A program made the translations under genes and the position numbers. A DNA stretch of 64,000 nucleotides from Strix aluco (Eukaryota > Chordata > Aves > Strigiformes > Strigidae), in assembly GCF_031877795.1 (NCBI RefSeq), contig NC_133954.1, positions 10,073,466 through 10,137,465 on the forward strand. Reading direction: 5' to 3'. Below the pieces are notes generated by a model that made no database searches, had not been told where the DNA came from, and was given only the letters and a program-made list of their open reading frames with translations. Positions 13,601 through 27,000 of the stretch are shown in pieces (the stretch's first letter is position 1; each line of letters starts with the position of its first letter).

Positions 13601-14500
13601 CAAATTAAGATACGTGTTATTTAACCTTCTAACTTGCTCACCTTTTCACAAGCAAGTTGAGAGATGTCAAATACTGGAATAAAAGCAAGAGCCGGGTGTC
13701 AGCAGCCCTGCCACTGCCATTTCCATCACGCAGCACCACCAGCCTCGCTAACACGGCCTGACTCCGCTGGCGCAGCGTGTCACCCGCCGCGACCGCAGCC
13801 CTCCGCGCCGGCCCCCACGATGTCATTATTTCCTTATTTCCTGACGGGTCTTTGCGTCACAGGAGCCCTCAGGAGCAGCACTTGGGATTTGTTCCTCTGT
13901 GGCTGAGCAGCACCCACCCCTGTTGGTGCCTATGTCAGAGCATCACGAACAAGCCCACAGCAGGAACTCGGACCCTCCACTCGGAAGGAGGCGAACGCCC
14001 GCCCAGACCCCGCCGGGGGCTGTGGAAGCACAGACCGTCACCTGACCAGGGGTCTCTGGTTAAACCCTGCTCTCGCTACGGCAGAAGCTCCTCTTCCAAT
14101 TGCACCAAGGCCAAGCATTTACTCAGACGGTCCGTAAGTAGAAGCACTCGGAGTTCGGTGTATTTCAGCTCAAGTACCTGTAGGTTTGGCTTCCTGCCCA
14201 AAGCACCACGCTCCCGTTCACAGCCGGGCGCGGCAGGGCCCGGGCGCGCAGGGAGGTTTCTCGCGTTCGGCTGAATTTCTGCGTTAGGCAGCGTCGCGCC
14301 CCCGGGCCGGGCCTCGGCACTGACGGTGCGTGTCCAGCGCCGGGATTTAACCCCGCAGGGCTCTGCTGCACCGCTGCTGCCTCCGGCGGGGGCACTCCCG
14401 GGGGCGCGGGGCGGCGCCGGGGCAGCAGCGAGGTGGCAGCGCCCAGCTGTGCCCAGGTGCCGGGCACAGGGTTCGGCCGCACCCCCCGGTCCAGCCCCCG
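10630..14500. other. Intergenic region between divergent CAVIN1 and ATP6V0A1
   Basis: The left part (to about 10900) must contain the CAVIN1 5' UTR and promoter. It is not strongly CpG rich, unlike the usual CAVIN1 promoter in mammals. The rest has no ORF that looks coding. GC content climbs from about 13700 into the ATP6V0A1 CpG island. I saw no recognisable transposon or RNA gene. Confidence 0.6.
10872..10879 (+). promoter_or_regulatory. Plus-oriented TATA box upstream of CAVIN1
   Basis: TATAAAAG is a full TATA consensus lying about 240 bp upstream of the CAVIN1 start codon but pointing away from CAVIN1. It could drive an upstream antisense transcript, or be a chance match. Confidence 0.3.
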
Positions 14501-14540
14501 CGCGGCGGGAAGCGGCGGGAAGCGGCGGGAAGCGGCGGAG
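14501..14540 (+). repeat. Four copies of a 10-bp GC-rich unit
   Basis: The unit AGCGGCGGGA (with small changes at both ends) repeats four times without gaps inside the CpG-rich DNA upstream of ATP6V0A1. Confidence 0.7.
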
Positions 14541-14689
14541 CCCGGGGCCGCCCCCTCCCGCCCCGCGGTGCGGAGAAGCCGCCGGCGGCCGCGGGCTGCC
14601 CAGGCCGCCCCCGCTGCTCTGCGCCGCCGCCTCACGGAGACGAGGACAGGCCGCGCCTTCGCGCCTCGGCCACGCTGCCCGTGACGCCG

Positions 14690-15042
14690 CCGCTTGCGTC
14701 ACCGACGGCGTCAGGGGCGCGCGGGTGACGTCACCAGCCCCTCCGCAGGGGCGGGCCCGGTGCCACCGGCCGCCGCGTGACGCCGGTGAAGTCACTTCCG
14801 GGGCGGGCCCCGCAGCCGCGCGCCGTTGCTAGGCGACGTGGCCCCGCCCCGCGCGCGCGGTGACGTCAGCGACGGGAGCCGCCGCGGATCAGCTGGCGGC
14901 GGCCGCTGCGGGTCCGGGCTTCGCGGGGACTGCGGCAGGTAACATGGCGGGGCCGGGGGGCGGCGGCGGCGGGGAGGCCTGGGCGGGCCCTGCCCCGGCC
15001 CCGCGCCCGCCCGGGCTCCGTCCTCACGGCCCTTCTCCGCAG
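14690..15042 (+). promoter_or_regulatory. ATP6V0A1: ATP6V0A1 CpG promoter and non-coding first exon
   Basis: The block is dense in CpG and has no TATA box. It carries two full CRE palindromes TGACGTCA (14726-14733 and 14861-14868), an ETS core ACTTCCG (14794-14800) and an RFX/X-box-like motif GTTGCTAGGCGAC (14825-14837). A 5' UTR exon is inferred to end at 14938 (GCAG|GTAACA). A 104-base intron follows, and the coding exon begins at 15043 after CTCCGCAG. The transcription start is not determined. Confidence 0.7.
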
Positions 15043-15067
15043 AGCCCGCGGCGGGGCCGGCGCCGCC

Positions 15068-18000
15068 ATGGGGGAGCTGTTCCGCAGCGAGGAGATGACC
15101 CTGGCGCAGCTCTTCCTGCAGTCCGAGGCCGCGTACTGCTGTGTCAGCGAGCTGGGCGAGCTGGGCAAGGTCCAGTTCCGCGACGTGAGTGTCCGCCGCC
15201 CCCCGCGGGGAGCGCCGGGGGCCGCGGCTGCTCGGGCGGCTCCTCGGGGGGGTCCCGGCGCCGCCCGCCCCGCGCTCCCGGGGGCGCTGGGGCCCGGTTG
15301 GCCGCGGCCGCGCCGGGGGGTGTCGCTGAGGAAACGTCTCTGTCTCTGCAGCTGAACCCGGACGTGAACGTGTTCCAGCGCAAATTCGTGAATGAAGTCC
15401 GGAGGTGCGAGGAGATGGACCGAAAGCTCAGTACGTCTCTCTGGGTCCTGACGGGGCCCAAACGCTGGAGCTTCTACAGAGAAGAACCAGCGCGGGCTGA
15501 ACCCGCGGGGTGGGGGCGGACACGAAGGGGCCACTGGTGCTCCTCTGTGCCCGCCAGTCCCCCCGGCCTCGGCCAGTCCCCCCGGCCTCGGCCAGTCCCG
15601 CCTCCCTCGGCCAGTCCCGCCTCCCTCGGCCAGTCCCCCTCCCTCGGCCAGTCCCCCTCCCTCGGCCAGTCCCCCTCCCTCGGCACTCGCCTCCTGCCCA
15701 GGGGAGATGGGCTTGGGAGGGAGGTGGAAGAACTCACAGCTGCCGGGCGGGCCTGGTGGGGGTTATGGGGACACTTTGACATTGAAGTATCTTTTCAGTT
15801 AACATCAAATGCTGTCTCCGCAGGGTTTGTTGAGAAGGAGATTAAAAAAGCAAATATTCCTATCATGGACACTGGTGAAAACCCAGAGGTGCCTTTTCCA
15901 CGTGACATGATTGACTTGGAGGTAATGATGTGTGTTAAGACTCAAAGTAGTATTTGACCCTCGACAGAAACAGGGGAAATGAGCCCCATTGGTAGAATTT
16001 AGTGGCAGAGCTGCAGTGACTGTGGTCCCCGGGTGTCACCGGACACGCCGGCTCTGCCGGCTGACACTGGCTTGATTTGGATTCACGAGAATTGTTTTGC
16101 TTGTGCGTTTATCCAAATACAATTAGAAGTGGAAGCACTTCACAGGAACTTCACCCATTTAAATGAGTCAAAACCTGCTGGAACTGCCTGGTTTATGGTG
16201 GGTCTGTGTTAAAGTTTGTGAGGGTTTTTAATGCTTTGAAGAACACTATATAAATGCAGTCCGTAAAAGGCTGCCTGAGTATGAAAAGTTCTGAGTTGCA
16301 CGAAAAGAATGTCACAACTCCGGGTCTGTGTGCCATAGCAGACTGGAGACGCATCTGTAGTCGCGTGCAAATTGCGTGGGGACGTAACGCATCTTGCCTG
16401 CTTTCGTGTTTTAATACATTTAACAGCACTTATTCATGGAATTGCTTTAAGTGCCTTTTTCCTTCTTTTCACATCTTGCAGGCAAACTTTGAGAAAATTG
16501 AAAATGAACTTAAAGAAATCAACACAAACCAGGAAGCTCTGAAGAGAAACTTCTTGGAGCTGACGGAATTAAAATTTATACTGCGTAAAACTCAGCAGTT
16601 TTTTGATGAGGTCAGAATACCGGGCGCGGGTCAACTTGGGGAGTTGGTTCTTCTCCAACAAATTATCATTTTTATTCTCAAATGTATTTTTAGTTGCTGT
16701 TTTGGGCAGCAGGGTCATTTTTATGCTTTGTTTAAGAAAGCTTCTCAAATTATTTTCCATTTTTCATGCAGTGCGCCTAGCTATCCATGACTTACCTCGT
16801 CTGATGTTGGTTTGGGTTTGGTTTAGTTAACCAATGGTTTGTCTAAAAATTGTGTAAAATAATTAAGATGCTAGTAGTTTTTGAAGTACATCAACAGACC
16901 AAAAATTTGGTGCTGCAGTGAGCACTTTCTTCAGTGGCTGAGAGCTGCAGATAAACCGTCGTGCCTCGCTTACGCTGAGGAACCGCAGTCAAGCTTAATT
17001 TCTCTTCGGCCTTTGAAATGTTAGGTGGAGATGACTCATTAGGGTCATAATACAAAGTCCACTGAAGTAATAGATTATTTATTTAATTAATTAATTGAGC
17101 CTTTGATCAAACCCTAAAGGTTTCAGAGGGAAGTTCTGGAGCAAAGCTGCCATTTAAAATCTTGAACCTTTTGTCAAGCACCCGCTGGGCTGGCGGCTGG
17201 CAGCTCTTTCACTGCTCCTCAGATTGGCTTCTCTGATCTCATCCGTGGTTCAGACAGAAACCTGCGTGGGACAAGACATAATCCTCCGTTGTAAAGCTTA
17301 ACTTTCCCAAAGTCTAGGGAGTGTTTCCTCAAAGAGCTCCTGTATGGTTTTTAGAACAGTGAGACGTGTTTTTGCTGGGTACATGTCCTGTTCCCTCTAA
17401 TCCAAGGATTTGATCAAAGCGTTCCTAACAGATACGGCTTCTGGTATTTACAAAGGCTGGGATAAAGTAGAGCTGGGCTCCTGCAAGCTTCGGACCGTTT
17501 ATCTAACAGTTTGGGTTTTGGTTCAGGTTGTTCCTGTGCCAACACAAGTCTTAGTTACTGCTGACATAGTTACTGCTGCTAGTGTGATCAGCTGATTGGT
17601 CATGGGGTTGGTTTCAGTACAAAAACCCTCGTCTTCGAGTGTTGAATGTTCACTTACAAGTGTCTCCTTGGACAAACAGCGTTAACCTGATGATCTGGTA
17701 CTCGGCTGCACTGAGGTGCCGCTGCCTGCCTGCTCCGAGCAGTGAGCAGAACCAAGTACAGCTGGTGCTCTGCGCTTTTCTATTAACTGTGTCCTCTGGT
17801 GAGAGCTGCCTGCTGCTCTGCTTCAAGGACAGTATGGTTGTGCTAAATTTAAAGACCAAAACCAGTTTTCTCAACAGTCTGTGTCAGGTCACCCACAACG
17901 GGGAGCTCACGTCAGACTTAAATGAACTGGCCACAAAGTTTAGATTCGTTCCTGCTCCTGTTTGATAACCGTTTTCTGTAATAATAACGCAAAGTACAAC

Positions 18001-21000
18001 GAATAAAATGTACTGCTATACGTAAGAGCAAACTGAACAGCTCACGTGTGAGGTTCAGTAAAACACAAGCGCTGGAAGCGTCGCACGGTCCCAGTGCACG
18101 CGGTGAGCACGCGGGGCTGCGCGTGGGACAGCCCCAGGTCGGGGGTTCCAGCCTCGTGCAGCCCAGGTGGCGAGGGCTTCGGTTCCCCGTGCTGCCATTT
18201 GCACAGTACCTTCAACACTTGAAGACTTCAATAACCTGTAATTAAGATTGTGTTATTCATAGTAATGAGTTGCACAAGGAATGGCTTACTACCCAAATTC
18301 CCTCACACTTGGCATTTGCTCTGCTGTCCAGTTTGGGCGCTGGGGGAGGGAGGAGGGCGACATTTCTCACTTGTTCTTCGTATGACCGTTCTAGCCAAAG
18401 CAGCCATTTCTTGTTTCAACGTACCATGTTGATGATTATGCTCCTTTTCTCAGTCTTCTTGTCTTTGCTTATGAAGAACAGTATGAGCTGGAGAGATTTC
18501 TCTGAAAGTTTTGCCTAGAGTGTGAGCGTAAAGAAGACTGGAAAAGTAATGGTTAATGGCATGCAGTCCCCTGTCTCTCTTTCCTCTAACTCTTCTCACC
18601 ATCTGCTTTTTTCTGTTTGTTTTGCATCTGTCATTTCTGTCTGGGCCCCGGGTTAATAAGTTAGATGGTGAAATGAATCCCTTTTAGTTCTTGTAAAAAT
18701 TGATTTTTGTTCTGTTCGTGAACTGGAAGGGGCTTGAATTGTATGGTGTTGGGTGCAGTGAGCCCGAGCCGTCACAGAGCGGAACTCTAATCAAGAGCAG
18801 AGAAAATTAACCTTTTTTTCAGGCCTTGAGATTAAAGGTGCTGATCTGGGTGAACAATAAGCAATTTTAAAATGTTTAGTAATGAGAAGTCTGCATTCTA
18901 ATTACTGGCATGCAAACGCTTGGGTTTTTCCAGTCCCGAATGAGCTGCTGTAGCAAGAACTGCTTCACCATGCCTGTGACGTTTCACTTGCTGCTGGTGA
19001 AAACTCTTACTCGAAGTAGATTTCCTGGAGTCTTGTTTTTCTGCATTGTAGCTGGATAGCTCTTTCATTTCCACGTAGTCTCTTAGTTTTTTTATTTCTG
19101 CTAAATCTTTTCAGGCTGCTTTAGTTACCCTTCCAGAACCAGAGCCGATGCTGCTGCGCCGCTTCCTTTCTAGAAAGGGTGTGAGCGGCAAATCGAAGCA
19201 GTTGAGGGATTAATTTAAAGAACATCGGGGTTTGTTACGCCAATAATCCTTGTGTAAGAAAGCTCTTGTTTAGTAAAACTGGTCTAAGCCAAATTTATTC
19301 TAAGCTGCTTTGTTTGGTAACTTCAACCCCTCTAAGCAGGACTTGCCTTTGCTTTAGAGTGTCCTGAATAAAGGCTGCGTAGCCCCAGAGGGTCGGAGGG
19401 AACATTAAACATTTATAAGAATTATTTTCTCAAGGGAGGCGGATCCAAAGTTTTGACGTGTGCTATCCTTCTTTCTTTTGTTTCACATGCTAAAACGTGG
19501 TGCACCTCACAAAAATTCTCACAGAGAATATCTTGATTACTGATAAATACAATACAAGCCTCTCAAAATTGTAACTTACTGTTTTTCAACACCCTGAAAT
19601 CTAGATGTCAAGTAATCGCTGGTATGTTTGGTCTGTATGTTTTGTTTTGGGGGTACCAAGCTTTCTTATTTTGGTTGTGTTCTCTACGAAGCAAAATTTT
19701 CATTCAGTTTTTGATGTTGCAACAAGTTGCCTTAAGGTTGAAAGGATCAGAAATTCTTTTGTTGGCTTCTCAAACTAAATTAAGGGCTCCCTTACTTTTG
19801 TAACATCTGTAAGCTCAAGGCAGTGTGTGTGCGAGCAGCTGAGCTGCATTTGATGTCAGCCTTGCAAAGTCTTCTCTGGTACGTGGTAAATACTTTTATT
19901 TGACATGCAAGTAAAATGTGGAGTTTTTCACTAAAGTTATGATGCAGCTATTGCACAAATAAACTATGGCCGAGCTATTAAACTTACGATACACTTTTGC
20001 AAGGCTGCGCTGTGTGTGTGCATGCGTTTTACGTCTTCCAGGGTCAAACTCTACCTTCAAGTGTATTTTAGCAAGTTCCCTTGACAGCTCTGTGGGGAAG
20101 GCCTCCTGCATTCCACAGAGGGTAGAATTTGACCCTCTGTTTGTGCTGAGGGGCTGTAATTTTCGTCATTTCATTATATAAGCTGCAGAGGTAGAAATAA
20201 CTATGACGTGGGGTTGGATGAAGTGTGAAGAGGGTGTGATTTGAGCATCCTTCCTGACCTGAATTGCTGACACTTACAAGCTGTATTCCCAAGAATTTTA
20301 GCCTGCAAATTAGTTGCGGTGAAGGACAGCATAAAACGGGCCCTATTTTAATGCCTGGCCAGTCAAAAAATGAGCGACATCGTCAGACTGCACTGAGCGA
20401 TGCATCTTATGTGTCTGGCAATAACACGTACAGTGATTGGGGATAAATACCCTGGAGAATGAAAAGATTTAATCAGAAGGCATGTTTTTAAGCTGGAAGT
20501 ATTGTGTGGTTTTCCCAGAGGGAGAACTTTGTAAAGCCAGTAAAAAAAATGTCCATCCAGTACTTCCAGGTTTTGTTGCTGACTGTGATGTCCCTGCGCC
20601 GAGGGGGTGGTGACAGGAACCAATCCAGTGTCATCTAATCCCGAGTGACCCAGGCGTTGCCGCGGAGCACGGCGGGGGGCTGACGCCTGTGGGACCCGCA
20701 GGTCTCGCACCGCTGGTTGTAGGGCTGCAGGAGCCACAGGCTGCCCTGGGCTCAGCTGAGGGGATCACCCCAGCATCGCTCTCCTGTTCCGCAGAACGAG
20801 ACTCCCAGCTGCTTTACGTGCAAATGTCGTTTCCAGGCACCTCTCAGAAACGTCCTTCGTGTCTTTATTAATGTGCAGAAAGCGCAGAAGTAGTGCGAGA
20901 GGGATCAGCATCTACCTTCACGTTTTTCTCCATTTAAGAACTAGGGAAAGATGAGAGTAAAGTGTGTCACTGTTTTCTGCCATTAAAAAATGCTTCTTGG

Positions 21001-24000
21001 GAACATCACTTGTATTTAAAACTTGATAAATTTTTTTGAATTCTGCCTTTCTTCAGACTTATATATCCCACAGCCCATTTGTTCTGTGGCAGCAATCTTC
21101 AGACCTTTCTTGTATGGAAGCTTTGCTGAGCCATTACACTTTTCCTCTTGTTTTTCTCCTTCCTTGTGTGACTCTTGCTGTCTTTTCTATCATCTAGTTC
21201 CTCTTTCTGCTGTCTTATGTTTGTTCTTTCTTTTTTTTTTTTCTTTTTTTGTCTCCCCAAACTATCTCCTGGTTCCTCGTTCCCTGCATGCCACTAACTA
21301 GTTTCATTAGATATTAATTGATTTGTGAATTCAGGCTGAATTGCATCATCAGCAGATGGCGGATCCAGACCTGTTGGAGGAATCCTCTTCGCTCCTGGAG
21401 CCCAGCGAGATGGGAAGAGGTGCCCCGCTCCGACTCGGGTAATGGCAGTTTGTGCTTCCCTTTCCCTGGCGGTGGGATTGCTGGCTTGCTCAGCCTGTGG
21501 AATCCACAACAGTTTCAGCGTGGTTGTGGAACCTTCCAGACTGGCACGTCAAGCAGAGGAAGGCTGACCTAAAGCGAGCTGTTGGTCTCTTCTTGTCCTA
21601 TGGACATAGTTGTGCTTCGCACATTTCTCTCTGCACAAAAAGTGACGCTACTTTGTTCCATGTACATCTGTTGCTTTTTCAGACGTTCTGAGCCCCCGCT
21701 GCTTTGTTGAAAGTGGTAACTACTGTGGGCACGCAGTTCTCAGAAAAAGCTGTGTCGCTCTGTATCCTCTTTATTAGCTGCCTCCAGGCTGTCGTTGTAC
21801 GTGTGTGACTCTTTGTCCGGGCGTTGGGGTTTGACCCGGTGGGGCCTTCTGAAGCCCGTGGCTAGAGCACAGTCGGGGTAGCCGTGACCGCTGTAACCCT
21901 TGCCACGTGGTGTACAAGGGACCTACTGAAATGACGACTAGTAGGCGTGGAAACTGGATGTCCAAATGCATTTATTGCTCCTTTAGCCAGTGACTTGGTT
22001 TTTTTCAATAGATGATTTCACTCTGTTCAAAGGCCCGGCTGGTGCTGCAGTGCCGTTGGTTTTGCTGTGGTTTTATCTCGCTCCGTTTAGAGGACTTTCC
22101 ATTTTGCTTAAAGAACTAATTTTAAAACAAGATTCTTGTAGCTTTCCATCCGACGCTAAACTCCCGTTGCCATCAGTGTCTGGGTGTCAGGCAGTGCATT
22201 CTTTGAGGTGCAGAACCTCCATTTGTGCTGTTCCCTTGGCAGGTTTGTGGCTGGTGTGATCAACCGCGAGCGAATCCCCATGTTTGAGCGCATGCTGTGG
22301 CGGGTGTGCCGAGGGAACGTGTTCCTGCGTCAAGCGGAAATTGAAAACCCCCTGGAGGATCCCGTAACGGTAAAAGGGACTGTTGTTTACAGCAGCAAAA
22401 GTCTCAGATGTGTGTAAAGGATCCCAGGTCTATAGACCTGAGCCCCTATCCCTCAGTGAGCTCCGTGCAGACGAACGTTTGATTGTGTCCCTTCACGTAC
22501 CTGCTCGCGGTCTCGGAGGCTTTAGTGACAAATGTCTTCCCGTTTTATTAAAACAAACGTAGCAGGCTGGATGGTGAATGCTGTTGAAAGGCAGAAAAAC
22601 AACTCAAAATTTGGACTGCAGCGGGGCGTAGTTGCTTCTCTGGCCCAAACTACGAGTGCAGCTCCTGCATGCAGCTCTGAGTAAGCAGTCACCCTCCTTG
22701 AAGGAGGCTCTTCTGGGCGTGCGCAGCGTGTGACATCTGTAGCTCATTTACTCTGAACTTGGACCTTCCGCTTTGTCTGAATTTGCTGATCAACAATTTA
22801 AACCTCCACCTGAGAATTGTTGGCTTTATTACAGGTATAAATCGTAAATGTTGTCATTGGGCCTGTTTTTACATTCAGTGTCCACAAACGAACAGACAGT
22901 GCCCAAACTTGGGGAGCTCTTGCTCTGAAGCAGTGAAGGGAGAGGCTGGGTGGAGGCTGCCCCGGAACAGAGACCGCGGAGCTGGAACTCAGTAACCACC
23001 TCTCTGTTTCTCACTTGGTCTCTTGTCCCACCGACTGCTGGTAGTTGACCTGTTGAATTATCTGTCTGCTAGGAGAGGTTTTGTTCTTATTGTGCAACAC
23101 TTCCTTAAATTGAGGTTACACCTAATGTAATTATTCTTGAAACATTATGTTAAAATTTCCTAAGTAAGGTAGAACAATAACTTGTCAACAAATGCAGGAA
23201 AGGGGACCTGGCTGCCAACGTGAAAACAGCCGTACAAAGAATGTGCCGTTGGCCTCCCTGGAGGATGGAAGTTGTGAAACTCCACTTCACCTTATTTTCA
23301 TTCACTCTTTAGCTTTTTGCTTGAATCTGTAGGTGAGCTCACTGCAGTACGTGCTGATAAATATTTCATTGCATCTCTGTTCTTTTGGAGATCTGCCCAG
23401 GCTTTCCTGTTTATCGTTACGTAGAATAGGTAAGAGATAGTCTAGAGCCTTTTGCTTCAGTGAACACCAGTGCTGACCACGAGGCTGAGGGGTGGCTTTC
23501 CTTCTGACCGTTGAGTGGCGTTAAGGTGCGTTCTTGACTCACGGTGCAGATACGGGCTCTGTCTGTACAGGTTCAGAGGAAGGAAAAGTAGAGCTCTGTA
23601 ATTCGCTGTACTGCTGATTTCTGTAAATAGCTGAGCTATTACAGCGCACTCTTTCTTCTGTTCTAGGGGGATTATGTGCACAAGTCTGTGTTCATCATCT
23701 TTTTCCAAGGCGACCAGCTGAAGAACAGAGTCAAGAAGATATGTGAAGGGTATGAAAGTCGTACAGCTGGGCAGCTCTCTCAAATGTTTGAAACACATTG
23801 ATGTGACTTAATACCAATATTTTTCAGCTCCTTATTTCACAGTGACTGTAGCAGTACGTATTTTGACAGCAAATAAAACGTACCATAAGTAGCTGAAACA
23901 TTTTGCAGTCAAACTAGCCACTCCCCAAGCCTGTAATGCTCAAAGGAGATGACTGCTTTGCTGGAGAATGCCTACAAACAAGGGAGTTGAAGTGTTGAAC

Positions 24001-27000
24001 TCTCGGACAGACCCAGTGGGGTGTCAGCGGGCGATAGTCTCACGGGGGCACCACCAGGGACGGCTTCTGGCAGCAGCTGCCTTGGCCTGATAGCAGCACC
24101 CTCATCTGGGATGGCTGATCAGCTCTGGGGTGGTGCCTTTGGGACACTGTCAGTACAGGGAACAGAGGATTTTCTCCCACTTCCATTTTCCTAAGCATTC
24201 AGCTTCTGTTTTGGCCTGAAGCAAACTTCTGTACCCCCTTGATCTAAAGACTGAACTCTGCTTGGCAGTCTTTGCTGATCAGATACTTCTCTTAAGGTGC
24301 TTCTTGCTTTATTTCTGTGTTCAGGCTCAGCCATCTGTTTCCCTGGCTGATTGACCTTCTTTCCATCTTTGTTACTAAGGTGGCTTGCATGTCTTTCAGA
24401 TTCCGTGCCTCCCTCTACCCATGCCCAGAAACCCCCCAGGAACGGAAGGAAATGGCTTCTGGTGTCAATACCAGAATTGATGATCTTCAGATGGTAAAAT
24501 AACCGGGATCAATGCCCTTTTTTCTTTTTTCATTAATAATATAGTTGGATCCTATTAAAACAGGAGAATTTTTGGCCCTATTAGATGACCATATTTTCAG
24601 CTCCAGGGGGCTTGAGACAGCAGCTCAGCAGTGCAGGATGTTTGGCGGCTGCTCAGTTGTTTCCTTTGTCAGGGTTTAGGATGGTGAGGTGGTTTGATCT
24701 TTCTGGAGGGCTGAGCAGTTAATTATATACATGTAAGTACAGCGTCGACTGAACTGCATACCAGGGAGCAGAGAGGAATATGCCTGTGTAAGGAGATACC
24801 ATGTTTTCCAGCTCTGAAAGCATGCTTGTATAATTGCCTGTTTCATCTGCAAGAACTTTGAAAACGTTTAAACTTATTTCCAAGTTGAGATAACAATGCT
24901 GTTCTTTTTTCTGCCTGTCTTCCTATTTTCACGTTGTGCTGTCCTGAAGAGCCCTCTGCTTTACAACTAATCTCTTGTGCAGCAGCCTGAGCATTGGTAA
25001 AAATTAATCAGCACACAAATCTACTGGGTGCCAGCTCTGAAATACTCGATGCTTGCTTCAAGGAAGAAAGGCAATTTGTTATAATTTAGAAAAATTTGAG
25101 GAATTGGAATCAAAAAAGAAGAAAAGGTTCAGAAACTAAAAGGAAAACCAGTTGAATTTGGACTGTTTATTTGATACAGCTGGGAGCTTGTTGTGCAGCT
25201 GTTTAGCAATTTTGAAGTAGACGAGAACTCAGAAGCAATTTAACTAGTAGGGTTCAAAACTGCATGTGCCCTGTGTCCTCACTTTCCCTTGAGTCTAAGA
25301 CTTTCCAGTCTGGAAATGACTTGGCACGAGTTAGTTATGTTCCAGTTGGAAAACACCCTCAGTAGAAAACACTTTCTCCTTTTGCCTTCAGTAAAAACAT
25401 CTTTCGTTGCAATCTTTGTGTTGTCTTAGGGCAATATACACCTCACTTGTAGAACTCTTCTCTGCTCTTTTAACCTGGGTGGAGGAAAAAATGTTTTCTG
25501 TGATCTCTGAACAGTTCATTGTTTGAGATACCTGACCCTGGAGTTGGAGGAGGAAAGTAGTCAAAAAGTATCCCTGGAAAGAAGCCTTAAAACCTTTTAG
25601 TGGAACTAACATGGAGACTAAAAGCACATATTGCAGGCATGGGATGGGGCAGAGGGCTCATCCGTCCGTCTGTCCAGCCTCGGGTGGGCACAGCTCGTCT
25701 CCTCGGTCAGCCCGATTTCTCTGTGCACTCTGATGCTTTGAGTTTGGGTCAGTGATTTTGCCTCATCTGTATCCTACTTCTCTGTGAAAGGTGCTGAACC
25801 AAACAGAGGATCATCGCCAAAGGGTTTTGCAGGCAGCTGCTAAAAATATCCGTGTCTGGTTCATCAAAGTGCGCAAGATGAAGGCGATCTACCATACCCT
25901 GAACCTCTGCAATATCGATGTGACACAGAAGTGCTTGATCGCTGAAGTCTGGTGCCCTGTTGCTGACCTTGACTCCATCCAGTTTGCTCTCAGGAGAGGC
26001 ACTGTGAGTAACTGCTGTGCTGCCCCTGCCTGCTGGCCAAGCAGACTGTCTGCCGGGGCCAAACCCAGCATATGGACTAATTGATTTTTCCGAATTGCGA
26101 GTCTCCGAAAACCATCCCTTTGGGCTGTTTGAATCACAGGGGACAGGTCATTTAACGTGCAGCAATCATGGCTTATAGATAAACTTTGTAACAAATCCAT
26201 TGTGTAAGGCTTTACGTTTGGGACGATGCCGTCATGGTGAGGCCTTTTCCTGTGTCTGATCCCTTGGGTGCACTTAGTTAACCTGGCTGGGCTTTGTAGC
26301 CCTGCTCTTGGGCTGTGAGGTGGAACGAGCTCACCCTCTGCTCACGCAGACAGGTAATAGAGTTGGATTTCTTTAAGTCCTTTCATTTGCTGTTTTAAAA
26401 AACCAAACTCACTCTTGCATGAGTGTTCTTGTCTGTCCTAATCAGACAGTGTTCGTCCTTCCAAGTGCTTCTCCTCCCGCTGTACAAAGTGCGGAGCAGT
26501 GGAAACTTGGCAGCCGTCCTCAGCTGCTCGAGTATTCCTCACCGTGCAAGCACACTACAGAATGCGAGCTTGTAGCTTTCCACAGGCTACTGAGAAAGTA
26601 GTGTTTCACTCTGTCATCCAGTGCTCTCAGGGTGGGTTTTCTAATATTCCTTTTTTTTTTTTTTTTTAAAAAAAACCAGGAGCACAGCGGATCCACTGTC
26701 CCGTCTATTCTAAACAGGATGCAAACCAATCAGACCCCACCAACGTACAACAAAACTAACAAGTTTACTTCTGGCTTTCAAAACATTGTTGATGCTTATG
26801 GCATTGGAACATATCGGGAAATAAATCCAGGTAAATTCATACTTATAAAAGTCCAAGACATATATCTCAATTTTCTAGTCATGGTGCTTTTCTGTATTGT
26901 CTGTCCTGTGTGAAAATTTCTAATAGACACTTAACACCTTGCAGAAGCAAAGGGGAAGCCTGGGAATTATGTTGCTAAACTGCATAAATTGCACTGTAGT

